From positions 1 to 25,702 of the forward strand of contig CAJTRL010000058.1 of the NCBI GenBank assembly GCA_910578715.1: a DNA stretch of 25,702 nucleotides, in the 5' to 3' direction. This stretch comes from an uncultured Lachnospiraceae bacterium. GTDB taxonomy: Bacteria > Bacillota > Clostridia > Lachnospirales > Lachnospiraceae. The translations under genes and the position numbers were made by a program. Below, one piece after another: positions 8,114 to 16,043 of the stretch (its first letter is position 1; each line of letters starts with the position of its first letter). The notes under the pieces were generated by a model. That model saw nothing but the letters and a program-made list of their open reading frames with translations, was not told the DNA's origin and searched no databases.

Positions 8114-8191
8114 ATTTTCTTATCCCACTCCGGTTTTTCAGAAAAGATTTTCTTATCCTTCTTCAATTTTCAGTGCAGATTTCCTTATTCC
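8114..8191 (-). repeat. Degenerate 33-bp tandem repeat upstream of the lipoprotein gene
   Basis: On the minus strand GGATAAGAAAAT occurs at 8125-8114 and again at 8158-8147, exactly 33 bp apart. A looser copy, GGAATAAGGAAAT, lies at 8191-8179, about 33 bp further. The first two units (8191-8126) also share CTGAAAA at the same internal position. The array fills most of the gap between two minus-strand genes and could be a leader or a multi-site operator. No function is known to me. Confidence 0.6.
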
Positions 8192-8193
8192 GG

Positions 8194-9168
8194 TTACACA
8201 CTTTCTTCCGGATACCGGACACCCCACTCCCGCCGGAACGCATCCATCAGTTCCATAACTTCCAGCGTATCTTCATGCCTCATGGAAGGGCATTCTCTTT
8301 TTCCATTTCGTATGCAGTCTATTGTTTCCAATATTTCGTATTCATATCCGTTAATCTGCTCCGGCATGGAAACGGTTCTGCACAGTTGACGTTTTTCATT
8401 GTATATTCTGACTTCCAGCGGATTGTTAATATTATCGACTGCCATCCAGCCCTTTGAACCGTAGAAAATGCCCTGCCTGTCGGACATTCCGTAAATGCCG
8501 GAATTTAAAACCGCAAATCTGCCGTCCTCATAGAACAGCATGATGGCATTCTGTCCGTCTACGCCCGTTTCGGTCAGCTGTGCGGCGGACTGCTTTCGCA
8601 CGATGCGGTTTCCGAAGTGCATCAGCGCAAAATTCAGCGTATAAACGCCCACATCCAGCAAAGCGCCGCCGGCAAGCTCCGGCCTGATAATCCGCTCTTT
8701 GCCGGAAATCGTATAACTCAGGTTGGCGGTCAGTGTTTTTACCTCTCCGATAACGCCTTCCGCCAGCAGCTCATTGATGATTTTTCTGGACGGCATATAG
8801 CGGGTCCAGATGGCCTCCGTTGCAAGCACATTCCGCTCCGCGGCCAGCCGGAATACCTCTTCCGCCTGTTTCCTCGTCACGGTAAATGCCTTTTCGCAGA
8901 GCACATGTTTACCGGCTTCAATACATAATTTCATATGCTCATAATGATGGGAATGGGGCGTTGCGATATAGACAAGCTCCACCGCTTCATCCGCCAGCAT
9001 TTCCTCATAAGAACCATAGGCCTTCTGAAAACCGTGCTCTCTGGCAAAGCCCTGTGCTTTTTTCAGACTGCGTGAAGCGACCGCATAGCATTCCACCTCC
9101 GGAAGCGCCTGCATGGTGACTGCCAGCGTTCCGGCAATCCTTCCCACTCCTAAAATTGCTGTTTTCAT
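8194..9168 (-). CDS. Gfo/Idh/MocA-family NAD(P)-dependent oxidoreductase
   Basis: This 324-residue enzyme has an N-terminal Rossmann domain with GVGRIAG (7-13) and the ATPHSHHYEH strand (69-78). The usual EKP is here CEKAFT (E92, K93, A94), the pattern of dihydrodiol-dehydrogenase-like members. The C-terminal sheet domain carries GGALLDVGVYTLNFA. Substrate is probably a sugar or polyol derivative but cannot be named. The ATG at 9168 has GGGAGG eleven bases away and matches family N-termini (MKTAILGVGR). The longer GTG start at 9210 is less likely. It follows the lipoprotein gene by 42 bases in a minus-strand run. Confidence 0.88.
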   Translation of the reverse strand: MKTAILGVGRIAGTLAVTMQALPEVECYAVASRSLKKAQGFAREHGFQKAYGSYEEMLADEAVELVYIATPHSHHYEHMKLCIEAGKHVLCEKAFTVTRKQAEEVFRLAAERNVLATEAIWTRYMPSRKIINELLAEGVIGEVKTLTANLSYTISGKERIIRPELAGGALLDVGVYTLNFALMHFGNRIVRKQSAAQLTETGVDGQNAIMLFYEDGRFAVLNSGIYGMSDRQGIFYGSKGWMAVDNINNPLEVRIYNEKRQLCRTVSMPEQINGYEYEILETIDCIRNGKRECPSMRHEDTLEVMELMDAFRREWGVRYPEESV

Positions 9169-9210
9169 CCTGCCGATTTCCTCCCTTCCTCTTAATCTAT
9201 CTCTTTTCAC

Positions 9211-10215
9211 TCACTCCGCATCCCTTAGAATCCGGAACGTGTAATTGGTATCATATGTCCTCACATACAGCGTATCATCCTTTTGGTAAATGTAATTCAC
9301 CATGGATTTCACCGGAATCTGTTCGAGCAGGGTTCCGTCCAGCCGGCTTACAAGATTCAGATGGTCCGGCTCCGCCGTCATGCCATATCCGCACACAATG
9401 GTATCGTCTATGATTTCAAAGGTACTTCCGTTTGTCATACAGGGCGCGCTTTTCCAGATAACATGCGCGTCATTCAAATCGATTGCCACCAGATAGCCCG
9501 TATGGGGACAGGACTCCGTATAAGTATTATGCGAAACTGCCACATAGAGCACATCGTCCACGGACTGCGCCCACCAGACGCGCTGTTCCACAAACGCCTC
9601 GTCACCCGGTTTGATATTGTCGGTATACCGGTAATCTGAAAAATCCAGGCGCTGCAGAAACATGGCGTTTTCTTTCCGGTAAATGCTTACCAGATAGCCG
9701 GAGGCGTAATTATCCCCTACGATTTCATAGCGGTAGATATCGTCTTCCATATGAAAAGAATCAAAGGCCGGCAGCTCATTCTGCCGGAACCACTCTTCCG
9801 TATCGACAATTTCGTTTTCCTCTTCCGCCAGCAGTTCGAGGGACAGCCACCGCTCTTCCTGTGATGCGACCGCCTCCGTCAGATAGTATTCCTGACTCGG
9901 ATTCTCCACCAGTATTTCCGTGGGCTCCGTCATTTCATATAAAAGCTCCGCTTCATCCACAGGTTCCGGCTCCGATACCATAACATCCGTTTCTTCTGCG
10001 CTTTGCACGTCCGCACCATCACCCGCCTCATACGCGTTCTCCGCATCGGCACTGCCGCCCGCTTCCTCCGCATTCTGCGCATCGGCGCTATCGCCCGCAT
10101 CTTGCTCTCCCGTTACCTGAACATGCCCGTCCGTTTCTTTTGTTGTGTCGTTCTCCGCACAGGCCGTTAAAAAAAGGCACAGCCCCGCGCAGAGTAAAAT
10201 CTGCATTCTTTTCAT
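9211..10215 (-). CDS. Lipoprotein with acidic repeat linker and propeller-like domain
   Basis: This 334-residue protein has a lipoprotein signal (lipobox LTAC, C19). Residues 20 to about 115 form an acidic, low-complexity linker rich in D, E, A and G, including three tandem 12-residue repeats (40-75). The C-terminal part (about 150-334) has strand-rich stretches such as GYLVAIDLNDAHVIWKSAP and LNLVSRLDGTLLEQIPV, which resemble PQQ-like or WD propeller blades. It is probably a surface-tethered protein on a flexible stalk. I do not recognise a family with a known role. It starts 36 bases after the YkgJ-like gene and is probably co-transcribed with it. Confidence 0.78.
   Translation of the reverse strand: MKRMQILLCAGLCLFLTACAENDTTKETDGHVQVTGEQDAGDSADAQNAEEAGGSADAENAYEAGDGADVQSAEETDVMVSEPEPVDEAELLYEMTEPTEILVENPSQEYYLTEAVASQEERWLSLELLAEEENEIVDTEEWFRQNELPAFDSFHMEDDIYRYEIVGDNYASGYLVSIYRKENAMFLQRLDFSDYRYTDNIKPGDEAFVEQRVWWAQSVDDVLYVAVSHNTYTESCPHTGYLVAIDLNDAHVIWKSAPCMTNGSTFEIIDDTIVCGYGMTAEPDHLNLVSRLDGTLLEQIPVKSMVNYIYQKDDTLYVRTYDTNYTFRILRDAE
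9991..10098 (-). repeat. Three 36-bp tandem repeats inside the lipoprotein gene
   Basis: Three consecutive units encode AGDSADAQNAEE, AGGSADAENAYE and AGDGADVQSAEE (residues 40-75). The repeats keep the reading frame, so copy number could change by slippage and alter stalk length. Confidence 0.75.
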
Positions 10216-10251
10216 CGTTCGTTTCCCCTTTTCCCTTATCTTTTTTACTCC

Positions 10252-10884
10252 CTATCTTTCAAAACGGCTCAGCCGTTCTTCAAATTGTCCGTAAAAATCC
10301 CCCACTTCATACGGCTCTTCATAGAAAATATGCAGAAACCGCATATTTTGTTCTTTCATTCTATCCGGCTGCGCAGGCTCTTTTTCTGCCAGCTCCCCAA
10401 GCTCCTGTTGCAGATGTCTGCGCAAATCATGCCATTTTACCAGAAAAGCCGTATAGTTTCTGCTATCCTGTATTTCCAGCCATTTTCTGACCCGGACCTT
10501 TGTGCCGCTGTTAGGACAGGCATTTTCCAACAGGAAATATTGCAGATTCTGCCCTTCATAATGTCTGCCGAGCGGAAACAGTCTGCATAATCCGGGGCGG
10601 AACGCATGAATGCCGCATCTTCCCTCCTGATTTAAAAACCCACAGCATTCCTCCGCGCCCTGCATTTTCAGGTTCGGCAGAATCAGTCCTTCTTCCACAT
10701 GCAGTTCTATTTTCTCCCGCAGCAGACCGCCAAACGTTTCTCCCAGATTTGTCTCCAGCTGCCAGATATCATAGGGGTCAAGCAGTATCGACTGCCCCAT
10801 CCCGCGGCAGCAGTCGGAACAGCCCCTGCAGTCGCCGCAGCCCGCCTTTACCATATCATTCAGACCGTACCGTTTATCATCCAT
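10252..10884 (-). CDS. YkgJ-family cysteine cluster protein
   Basis: This 210-residue protein has a YkgJ-type zinc or iron chelating domain (PF03692). The cysteines are C16, C19, C22, C25 and C26 (CGDCRGCSDCC), followed by a second set in ECCGFLNQEGRCGIHAFRPG and a final LCRLFPLG motif. The family is widespread and its biochemical role is not settled. The C-terminal 70 residues are not conserved in a way I recognise. The ATG at 10884 has AAAAGGA eight bases upstream, overlapping the stop of the preceding membrane-protein gene, so the two are probably translated from one mRNA. Confidence 0.88.
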   Translation of the reverse strand: MDDKRYGLNDMVKAGCGDCRGCSDCCRGMGQSILLDPYDIWQLETNLGETFGGLLREKIELHVEEGLILPNLKMQGAEECCGFLNQEGRCGIHAFRPGLCRLFPLGRHYEGQNLQYFLLENACPNSGTKVRVRKWLEIQDSRNYTAFLVKWHDLRRHLQQELGELAEKEPAQPDRMKEQNMRFLHIFYEEPYEVGDFYGQFEERLSRFER

Positions 10885-10897
10885 GACTTTGTCCTTT

Positions 10898-12721
10898 TCA
10901 CTCTTTCGTCAGCAGCATTCCGCTGATAGTCGGCTTGCGCCATTCAAAACAAGGCTCTCCATATTGCACACCCACTTTGTATTTAATTTGAAAATGATTC
11001 AGGTACAATACCGTATTTTCATCGATAGGAATACAGTTTTCATCCCGCATTGCATCGCTGATTTCGTCTGAGTCAGCATCCGGGTGTTCCACTTCATAAA
11101 GCATGCACCGCCAGGCAAAATCGCTGATATCAACTGTTATTGTTTCCCCCGTCTCCCGCTTTATAAACTGGAAAGCCGTAAAATCCAGCGGATTGCCGCT
11201 CGCATAAGAAACCGTGATTCTCTCGCCGTTCTGATTTGGATAAAAGGCCTCAAACGGCCCATCGGTGCTGCTGTCATACAAATCCGACTGATTCAGCATG
11301 TTCATTTCCCGATACCCTTCCACGTCCAGCTCCCCGACCATCTGGCAGCAATGAATATCATGCGTTTCGTATTCCGTCAGCGTACTGTCGTTGATTTCTA
11401 TTTCCTTCAGCATTGCCACAAAGCTCTCTTCTTTAATATCATACTGCATTGCAAAGGCTTCCGTCTGCTCCTGACTTTTCAGATATTGATAAGAACCTTT
11501 CAGCCGTTCATAGGCAAGACCGGATATCTCATGTCCGTCAAGAACTTCCTGGTAATATTTTTTCAGGAAAGACTGCTGACACAAAGTGGAAACCCGGTAC
11601 ATATTGATGCCGGGCATCCAGAAAGCAATGAATACCAGCAGACATAAGAATGCCAGCATGATTTCGCGCTTCTTTTTCCCAAAATGCCAGATAAAAAGCG
11701 TCACTGCTTCGAACAGAATCAGCATCATGCCCATATACCGTCCCGGTGTCACTCCATATTGACTGATTCGGACAACCATTGAATAAAGCTGCAGTATCAT
11801 CAGCGGCGCAAACAGATACGGCAATTTGGAAAACACTTTATAATAACGCGTGTCATCCGCATAATATTCCGTCATAAGCCATACGGGCATTCCAAAGCAG
11901 AACAGCACCGATACGATGGAAAACACTTCGTTGGAAGGCATTTCCCATAAAATCAGAATCTTTAACACATAAAGATAGACGATTGCCATTCCGCATGCCG
12001 ACAAAAGCAGCAGAATATATTTTACGACGGTTTTCAGAAAAGCGCCTGGCTCATCCTTCATATCCCGAAGCCCGGACAGACACATCGGTACCAGATACAG
12101 GCCGACAGCCAGAATCTCAAGGCTCATGTCAAAATAGGAATAATCATCTAACAACAGCTCATCCACAATACTTGTGATGAACATCACGCCGAAAGATAAA
12201 ATCCAGAATACGATAAAGGTTTTCATCAGGTTGGAAAATGCTTTCAGCACATACTCTGAAAACGAAAGCCCCGTCTTTTTAAAGCAGAAATAAACCGTTC
12301 CGAGCGTCAGAAGCAGCATATAACCGTACAGGAAACGGTAAGTCAGCTCTTCTAAAATACTTCCCGATATATTGAAAATCTGCGTTTCCGCATCGAGTCC
12401 GGTTCCAATGGCCAGCGGTACGGCAAGCACTGCTGCCACAAGCAGAGCACAAATCTTTTTTCTTTTCTGCCCTGTAAAAAAGGTCTCCGCAAAAACGGCC
12501 CCGAAGCAAAAACAAACCAGTCCTCTGCCTATCGTGTCAAAAACCGGCTCGCTCCAAAACGCCGAATCAAATTCCATCTCCATGGCAAAAAGAAACGCAG
12601 CATAAACCGAAGTAACCACAATAGCGATGAGTGAAACTGCATAATCTGAGAAGGAATCTTTGATTTTCTGATAAAAATTGTTACCGAATATTCCCCACAA
12701 CCTGTTCTTTATTTTTTCCAT
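10898..12721 (-). CDS. DUF4153-like polytopic membrane protein
   Basis: From the ATG at 12721 the protein has 607 residues. Roughly the first 400 form about eleven hydrophobic segments, including VSLIAIVVTSVYAAFLF and VTLFIWHFGKKKREIMLAF. A soluble C-terminal region of about 200 residues follows, probably outside the membrane or in the cytoplasm. The region around YGVTPGRYMGMMLILFEAV, close to the last membrane segments, is the pattern I associate with DUF4153. Function is unknown. The frame is open to 12784, but that extension (MSDNCRQGRS) is polar and lacks a good ribosome site, whereas GGAAAAGG precedes 12721. It heads a probable operon with the YkgJ-like protein and the acidic-linker lipoprotein. 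Confidence 0.8.
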   Translation of the reverse strand: MEKIKNRLWGIFGNNFYQKIKDSFSDYAVSLIAIVVTSVYAAFLFAMEMEFDSAFWSEPVFDTIGRGLVCFCFGAVFAETFFTGQKRKKICALLVAAVLAVPLAIGTGLDAETQIFNISGSILEELTYRFLYGYMLLLTLGTVYFCFKKTGLSFSEYVLKAFSNLMKTFIVFWILSFGVMFITSIVDELLLDDYSYFDMSLEILAVGLYLVPMCLSGLRDMKDEPGAFLKTVVKYILLLLSACGMAIVYLYVLKILILWEMPSNEVFSIVSVLFCFGMPVWLMTEYYADDTRYYKVFSKLPYLFAPLMILQLYSMVVRISQYGVTPGRYMGMMLILFEAVTLFIWHFGKKKREIMLAFLCLLVFIAFWMPGINMYRVSTLCQQSFLKKYYQEVLDGHEISGLAYERLKGSYQYLKSQEQTEAFAMQYDIKEESFVAMLKEIEINDSTLTEYETHDIHCCQMVGELDVEGYREMNMLNQSDLYDSSTDGPFEAFYPNQNGERITVSYASGNPLDFTAFQFIKRETGETITVDISDFAWRCMLYEVEHPDADSDEISDAMRDENCIPIDENTVLYLNHFQIKYKVGVQYGEPCFEWRKPTISGMLLTKE

Positions 12722-12800
12722 CAATATTATACCTTTTCCTTCCGCTCCTTTGGGACTTCGGCCCTGCCGACAGTTATCAGACATTTCCCGTCGGTTTATC

Positions 12801-12839
12801 TTAGGAAAAGCAGGAGTTCGGTTTCCCTAATCCTGCTTT
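12801..12839 (-). terminator. Hairpin after rubrerythrin, possible terminator with alternative fold
   Basis: On the minus strand AAAGCAGGA (12839-12831) pairs with TCCTGCTTT (12815-12807), giving a 9-bp stem followed by a short T-run. A second pairing, TTAGGGAAA (12830-12822) with TTTCCTAA (12808-12801), shares bases with the first, so the two exclude each other. It lies between the rubrerythrin stop and the membrane-protein gene. Confidence 0.6.
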
Positions 12840-12901
12840 CTGATGATAGGAAATGTTGTAATCGCTGTGAGATTCCGGTAAAAATTTCCGCAATAATCCT
12901 T

Positions 12902-13444
12902 TTAATAATTTTCTGCACTGATTTCAAAATAACTCTGCGGATGCGCACAGGTTGGACAGACTTCCGGCGCATTTGTTCCTACGACGATATGCCCGCAGTT
13001 GCGGCATTCCCATACCTTGACTTCGCTCTTCGCAAAAACGGATGCCGTCTCTATATTCTGCAGCAGCGCACGATAACGTTCCTCATGATGTTTCTCGATT
13101 GCGCCAACCAGACGGAATTTGGCCGCCAGTTCCGGAAACCCTTCTTCCTCCGCTGTTTTGGCAAACCCTTCATACATATCCGTCCACTCGAAGTTTTCTC
13201 CATCGGCCGCCGCCGCAAGGTTCTCCGCGGTATTTCCGATGCCGCTCAGTTCTTTCAGCCACATCTTCGCATGCTCGCGCTCATTCTCGGCCGTTTTCAG
13301 AAAAATGGATGAAATCTGTTCAAACCCTTCTTTTTTCGCAACGGAAGCAAAATATGTATATTTGTTTCTGGCTCCCGATTCCCCTGAAAAAGCCGCCTGT
13401 AAATTTTTTTCGGTCTGTGTTCCCGCATATTTGTTCTGACCCAT
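12902..13444 (-). CDS. rbr: Rubrerythrin
   Basis: Rubrerythrin is a non-haem iron peroxidase that removes hydrogen peroxide in anaerobes, taking electrons from rubredoxin or NADH-linked donors. The 180 residues comprise a ferritin-like four-helix domain with diiron ligands (E22 in GESGARN, EREH at 55-58, and EKHHEERY in the second half) and a C-terminal rubredoxin-like domain with two CxxC pairs (CRNC and CPTC) for a single iron. Length and domain order match classical rubrerythrin. AGGAGG sits just before the ATG at 13444. It is cytoplasmic and monocistronic, with its own promoter and a likely terminator downstream. Confidence 0.96.
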   Translation of the reverse strand: MGQNKYAGTQTEKNLQAAFSGESGARNKYTYFASVAKKEGFEQISSIFLKTAENEREHAKMWLKELSGIGNTAENLAAAADGENFEWTDMYEGFAKTAEEEGFPELAAKFRLVGAIEKHHEERYRALLQNIETASVFAKSEVKVWECRNCGHIVVGTNAPEVCPTCAHPQSYFEISAENY

Positions 13445-13489
13445 TTGTTCCTCCTGTTCTGTAAAAAAATAGTAATTTGCGTTTCATGT

Positions 13490-13518
13490 ATCATACCATT
13501 CCTTTGCAAAAAAGGCAA
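13490..13518 (-). promoter_or_regulatory. Sigma-A promoter of rubrerythrin
   Basis: On the minus strand the -35 TTGCCT (13518-13513) and -10 TATGAT (13495-13490) are separated by 17 bp. The start would be near 13483, about 39 bases before the ATG. No clear PerR-box dyad was seen around it. Confidence 0.65.
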
Positions 13519-13570
13519 GCCGCCGGCCATAAGTAACCGCATCTAAAACCGCCCCGGCATAAAATACATT

Positions 13571-13601
13571 CCCCCTCATCAGTTAAAATCTGACAAGGGG
13601 G
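13571..13601 (-). terminator. Hairpin ending the glycoside operon
   Basis: CCCCCT (13571-13576) pairs with AGGGGG (13596-13601), and TCAG (13579-13582) with CTGA (13590-13593), giving a strong two-part stem. It begins 22 bases after the GH4 stop codon. The sequence after the stem on the minus strand is only moderately T-rich (aatgtatttt), so it may act mainly as a 3' end stabiliser. Confidence 0.65.
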
Positions 13602-13623
13602 ATATCATCGGTATCAGACAGAA

Positions 13624-15006
13624 TCACCAGCGCGGACGCGGATAATCCGGCAGATACTTTCTCGTATTCTCAAACATCCGGGCAAACAGCTCCTTCGCCT
13701 CATTTAAACGAAGTCCCGCTGCTATCGGGTCATTTAAGAAAGCATGGAATGCAAGGAGCGTATCCCGCTCCAGGGCCGCTTTCAAAATCATTTCCTGATT
13801 CTGCATATGTCTGCCCATCAGAAGCCCCACGCCGTCCGGAAGAGCTCCCGCCATAACCGGCCTTACGGAATCTTTAGAAAAAAGCGCGTTTGTCTCGACA
13901 ACAATCTCGTGGGAAGCCTCAAGCTGTCCTTTATTGGGAAGATTTACGTTTGTAATGATTTCTCCCAGACCAAGAAGCGCCTTTATCTGCGCCACGCCTT
14001 CTTCCCCGGAAGGTTCAATGGGAATCGGGCTTCTGCCTGAAGCATATGCCTTGCTTTTCTCATTCAGCTCCTTTTTATTCTCTATGCGGTACTCGATTGG
14101 CGTCAGCGCATATCCCCACAGATTAACCGTCTCCGGGTCTTTCAGATATTCCGGCACAAATTCGGCCAGATGACGGTCTCCCGCCGCCGCAATCGCACCG
14201 TATCTTCTGAACAAATCAAATTTGACTTTATTCTGCGACATAAAATGAAAATCGGTCACCTTATCGCAGATTCCTTCCTGATAATGCTTTTCCACAAAAC
14301 GTTCATAAACCGGAAACAAATCAATATTCTGATAAGAAGCCTCTGTAATCCAGGTAAAATGATTGATGCCCGCCACATTTGTCCGCAGCTTATGCCTGTC
14401 GGCTTCTTCAATTCCAAGCTCTTCTTTCAGCGCCATCAGCAGAAGCCTCTGCGCCCCGAACACTTCGTGGCAGCATCCAAATGCCTTAATGTCCGGAAAT
14501 ATCCGATAAAGCGCGCCCGTACAGATGGACATTGGATTGGTATAATTGATAACCCATGCCTTCGGACAGTATGCCCTGATGGCATCCGCAATCACCTCAT
14601 ACATGGGAACCGTCCGCAGAGCGCGGAACAGCCCGCCCGGCCCCACCGTATCTCCCACGGACTGATAAATTCCATACGTTTCGCAGGCATGCACATCGGA
14701 ACGCATCTCCTCGAACGTAGCGGGCAGTATGGAAATAATCACGAAATCTGCGCCTGTCAGTCCTTCCTCCAGAGAAGATGCCGTCACAAACTGCCATTTA
14801 CTTTTTGCCTCTTCTCCGGCAAAAAGACGGTTTCCTATGATTTCATTGGCTTTGGCCGCCTCTCCGTCAATATCATACAGCCGGATGGTACCCGAAAGCG
14901 CTTCCTCCAGATAGAGGTCGCTCATCAGTTTCCATGCCCATCCCTGGGAACCCCCTCCGATGTAACAAATCTGAATATCCCGGCATGAATTTCCTTCGTA
15001 TTTCAT
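13624..15006 (-). CDS. Glycoside hydrolase family 4, CHEV subgroup
   Basis: GH4 enzymes use bound NAD+ and a divalent metal. They oxidise the sugar at C3, eliminate the aglycone, add water and reduce C3 again. The 460-residue protein has GGGSQGWAWKLMSDL (17-31) for the dinucleotide, NYTNP (154-158), CCHEV (178-182) with the metal-binding cysteine and histidine, GINHFTW (213-219) and GDRHLAEF (276-283). The motif CHEV rather than the CHSV of alpha-glucosidases or the CN[VIA]P of phospho-beta-glucosidases suggests the group that includes alpha-galacturonidase LplD and alpha-glucuronidase-like enzymes. The absence of a phosphotransferase system nearby favours an unphosphorylated substrate. It is the last gene of the operon, 37 bases after the Gfo/Idh/MocA gene. 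The exact sugar is not determined. Confidence 0.92.
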   Translation of the reverse strand: MKYEGNSCRDIQICYIGGGSQGWAWKLMSDLYLEEALSGTIRLYDIDGEAAKANEIIGNRLFAGEEAKSKWQFVTASSLEEGLTGADFVIISILPATFEEMRSDVHACETYGIYQSVGDTVGPGGLFRALRTVPMYEVIADAIRAYCPKAWVINYTNPMSICTGALYRIFPDIKAFGCCHEVFGAQRLLLMALKEELGIEEADRHKLRTNVAGINHFTWITEASYQNIDLFPVYERFVEKHYQEGICDKVTDFHFMSQNKVKFDLFRRYGAIAAAGDRHLAEFVPEYLKDPETVNLWGYALTPIEYRIENKKELNEKSKAYASGRSPIPIEPSGEEGVAQIKALLGLGEIITNVNLPNKGQLEASHEIVVETNALFSKDSVRPVMAGALPDGVGLLMGRHMQNQEMILKAALERDTLLAFHAFLNDPIAAGLRLNEAKELFARMFENTRKYLPDYPRPRW

Positions 15007-15043
15007 CTTTTACCTTTTCCTCCCGTTCCGCCGCTATGCGGCA

Positions 15044-16039
15044 TTATTCATAACATACCTTTTCGGGTTTTCCGCTCCCCGCCGACCGATAGATAGCTTC
15101 CACTACCTGTAACACTTTCAGGGCTTCCCTTCCGTTTACAAGCGACGGCTTTCCTTCCAAAATACTTTCCGTAATCTCCGCAAGCTGTAATCTGTGAGGC
15201 AGAACGGTTTCCTGTGTCCGGTATGCTTCCTCTCCTTCAATCTTCCATTCCGTTACGGCATTGTTCTGCAAAATCACGCTTCCCCTGCTTCCGTTTATAT
15301 CGATTCTCGTATAAAACCCGGGCGCTGCTACCGTACTCGCTTCCAGAATGCCAAGCGCGCCGTTTCGGAATTTTAACGCCGCCATGCACAAATCCTCCAC
15401 ATCGATTCGCTCATGCGCCCTTGTAGCACAATAGGCGAACACTTCCTCCACTTCGCCCATAATGTACTGAAACAAATCGAGCTGGTGAATCCCCTGATTC
15501 ATCAGTGCCCCGCCGCCGTCATACTGCCTGGTTCCGCGCCAGTCCACTTCATCGTAATATTCCTGTCCCCGGTACCACTTGGTATGACAGCAGCCCGCAT
15601 TCAGCGTTCCAAGCCGTCCTTCCCTGACCGCTTCCGCTAATGCCTTTGTGTCCGCATCATAACGGTGCTGGAAAATACAGCTTAAAGAAACATGGTTCTC
15701 CTCACAGGTACGGATAAGCTGCTTCGCCTTTTCCACCGATATATCGATGGGTTTCTCCACAATCACATGTTTTCCGGCCCTTGCGGCCCGCATTCCCATA
15801 TCGCCGTGCATCCCGCTTGCCGTCAGAATGATTACCGCGTCAACATTTTTATCGTCAAGCATCCGGTTCAAATCCGTATAAATAACCGCGTCTGTTCCCA
15901 AAGCCGCCTCTTTTGCCCGCGCTTCTTCTTTATCACATACGGCGTACAATACCGCTTTTTCCACCTGGGTCAGCGCTCTGATATGGGTTTTGGAAATGGC
16001 GCCGCATCCTAAAATTGCATAATTTACTTTGTTCTCCAT
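15044..16039 (-). CDS. Gfo/Idh/MocA-family oxidoreductase, YcjS-like candidate
   Basis: This 331-residue NAD(P)-dependent sugar dehydrogenase has Rossmann GCGAIS (11-16), EKP (E95, K96, P97, with K96 the likely catalytic lysine) and GGALMNQGIHQLDL (176-189) with H185 as the second catalytic residue. This set is complete, unlike the EKA variant in the other Gfo/Idh/MocA gene at 8194-9168. It lies four bases downstream of an MDR oxidoreductase gene and in the same operon as a GH13 phosphorylase and a GH4 enzyme. In E. coli, YcjS reduces 3-keto-glucosides, and in gut bacteria relatives oxidise glucosides at C3. A similar C3 role is inferred here, with direction and substrate unknown. Confidence 0.88.
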   Translation of the reverse strand: MENKVNYAILGCGAISKTHIRALTQVEKAVLYAVCDKEEARAKEAALGTDAVIYTDLNRMLDDKNVDAVIILTASGMHGDMGMRAARAGKHVIVEKPIDISVEKAKQLIRTCEENHVSLSCIFQHRYDADTKALAEAVREGRLGTLNAGCCHTKWYRGQEYYDEVDWRGTRQYDGGGALMNQGIHQLDLFQYIMGEVEEVFAYCATRAHERIDVEDLCMAALKFRNGALGILEASTVAAPGFYTRIDINGSRGSVILQNNAVTEWKIEGEEAYRTQETVLPHRLQLAEITESILEGKPSLVNGREALKVLQVVEAIYRSAGSGKPEKVCYE

Positions 16040-16043
16040 GCCG

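Noticed and set aside
12726..12731. TATAAT-like sequence on the minus strand just before the membrane-protein gene.
   Set aside because: No -35 box at a workable distance (CCCAAA at 17 bp), and it would leave almost no leader.
14170..14988. Long open frame (272 codons) on the plus strand opposite the GH4 gene.
   Set aside because: The GH4 frame has all family motifs, and the antisense frame has no recognisable domain. It is a by-product of codon composition.
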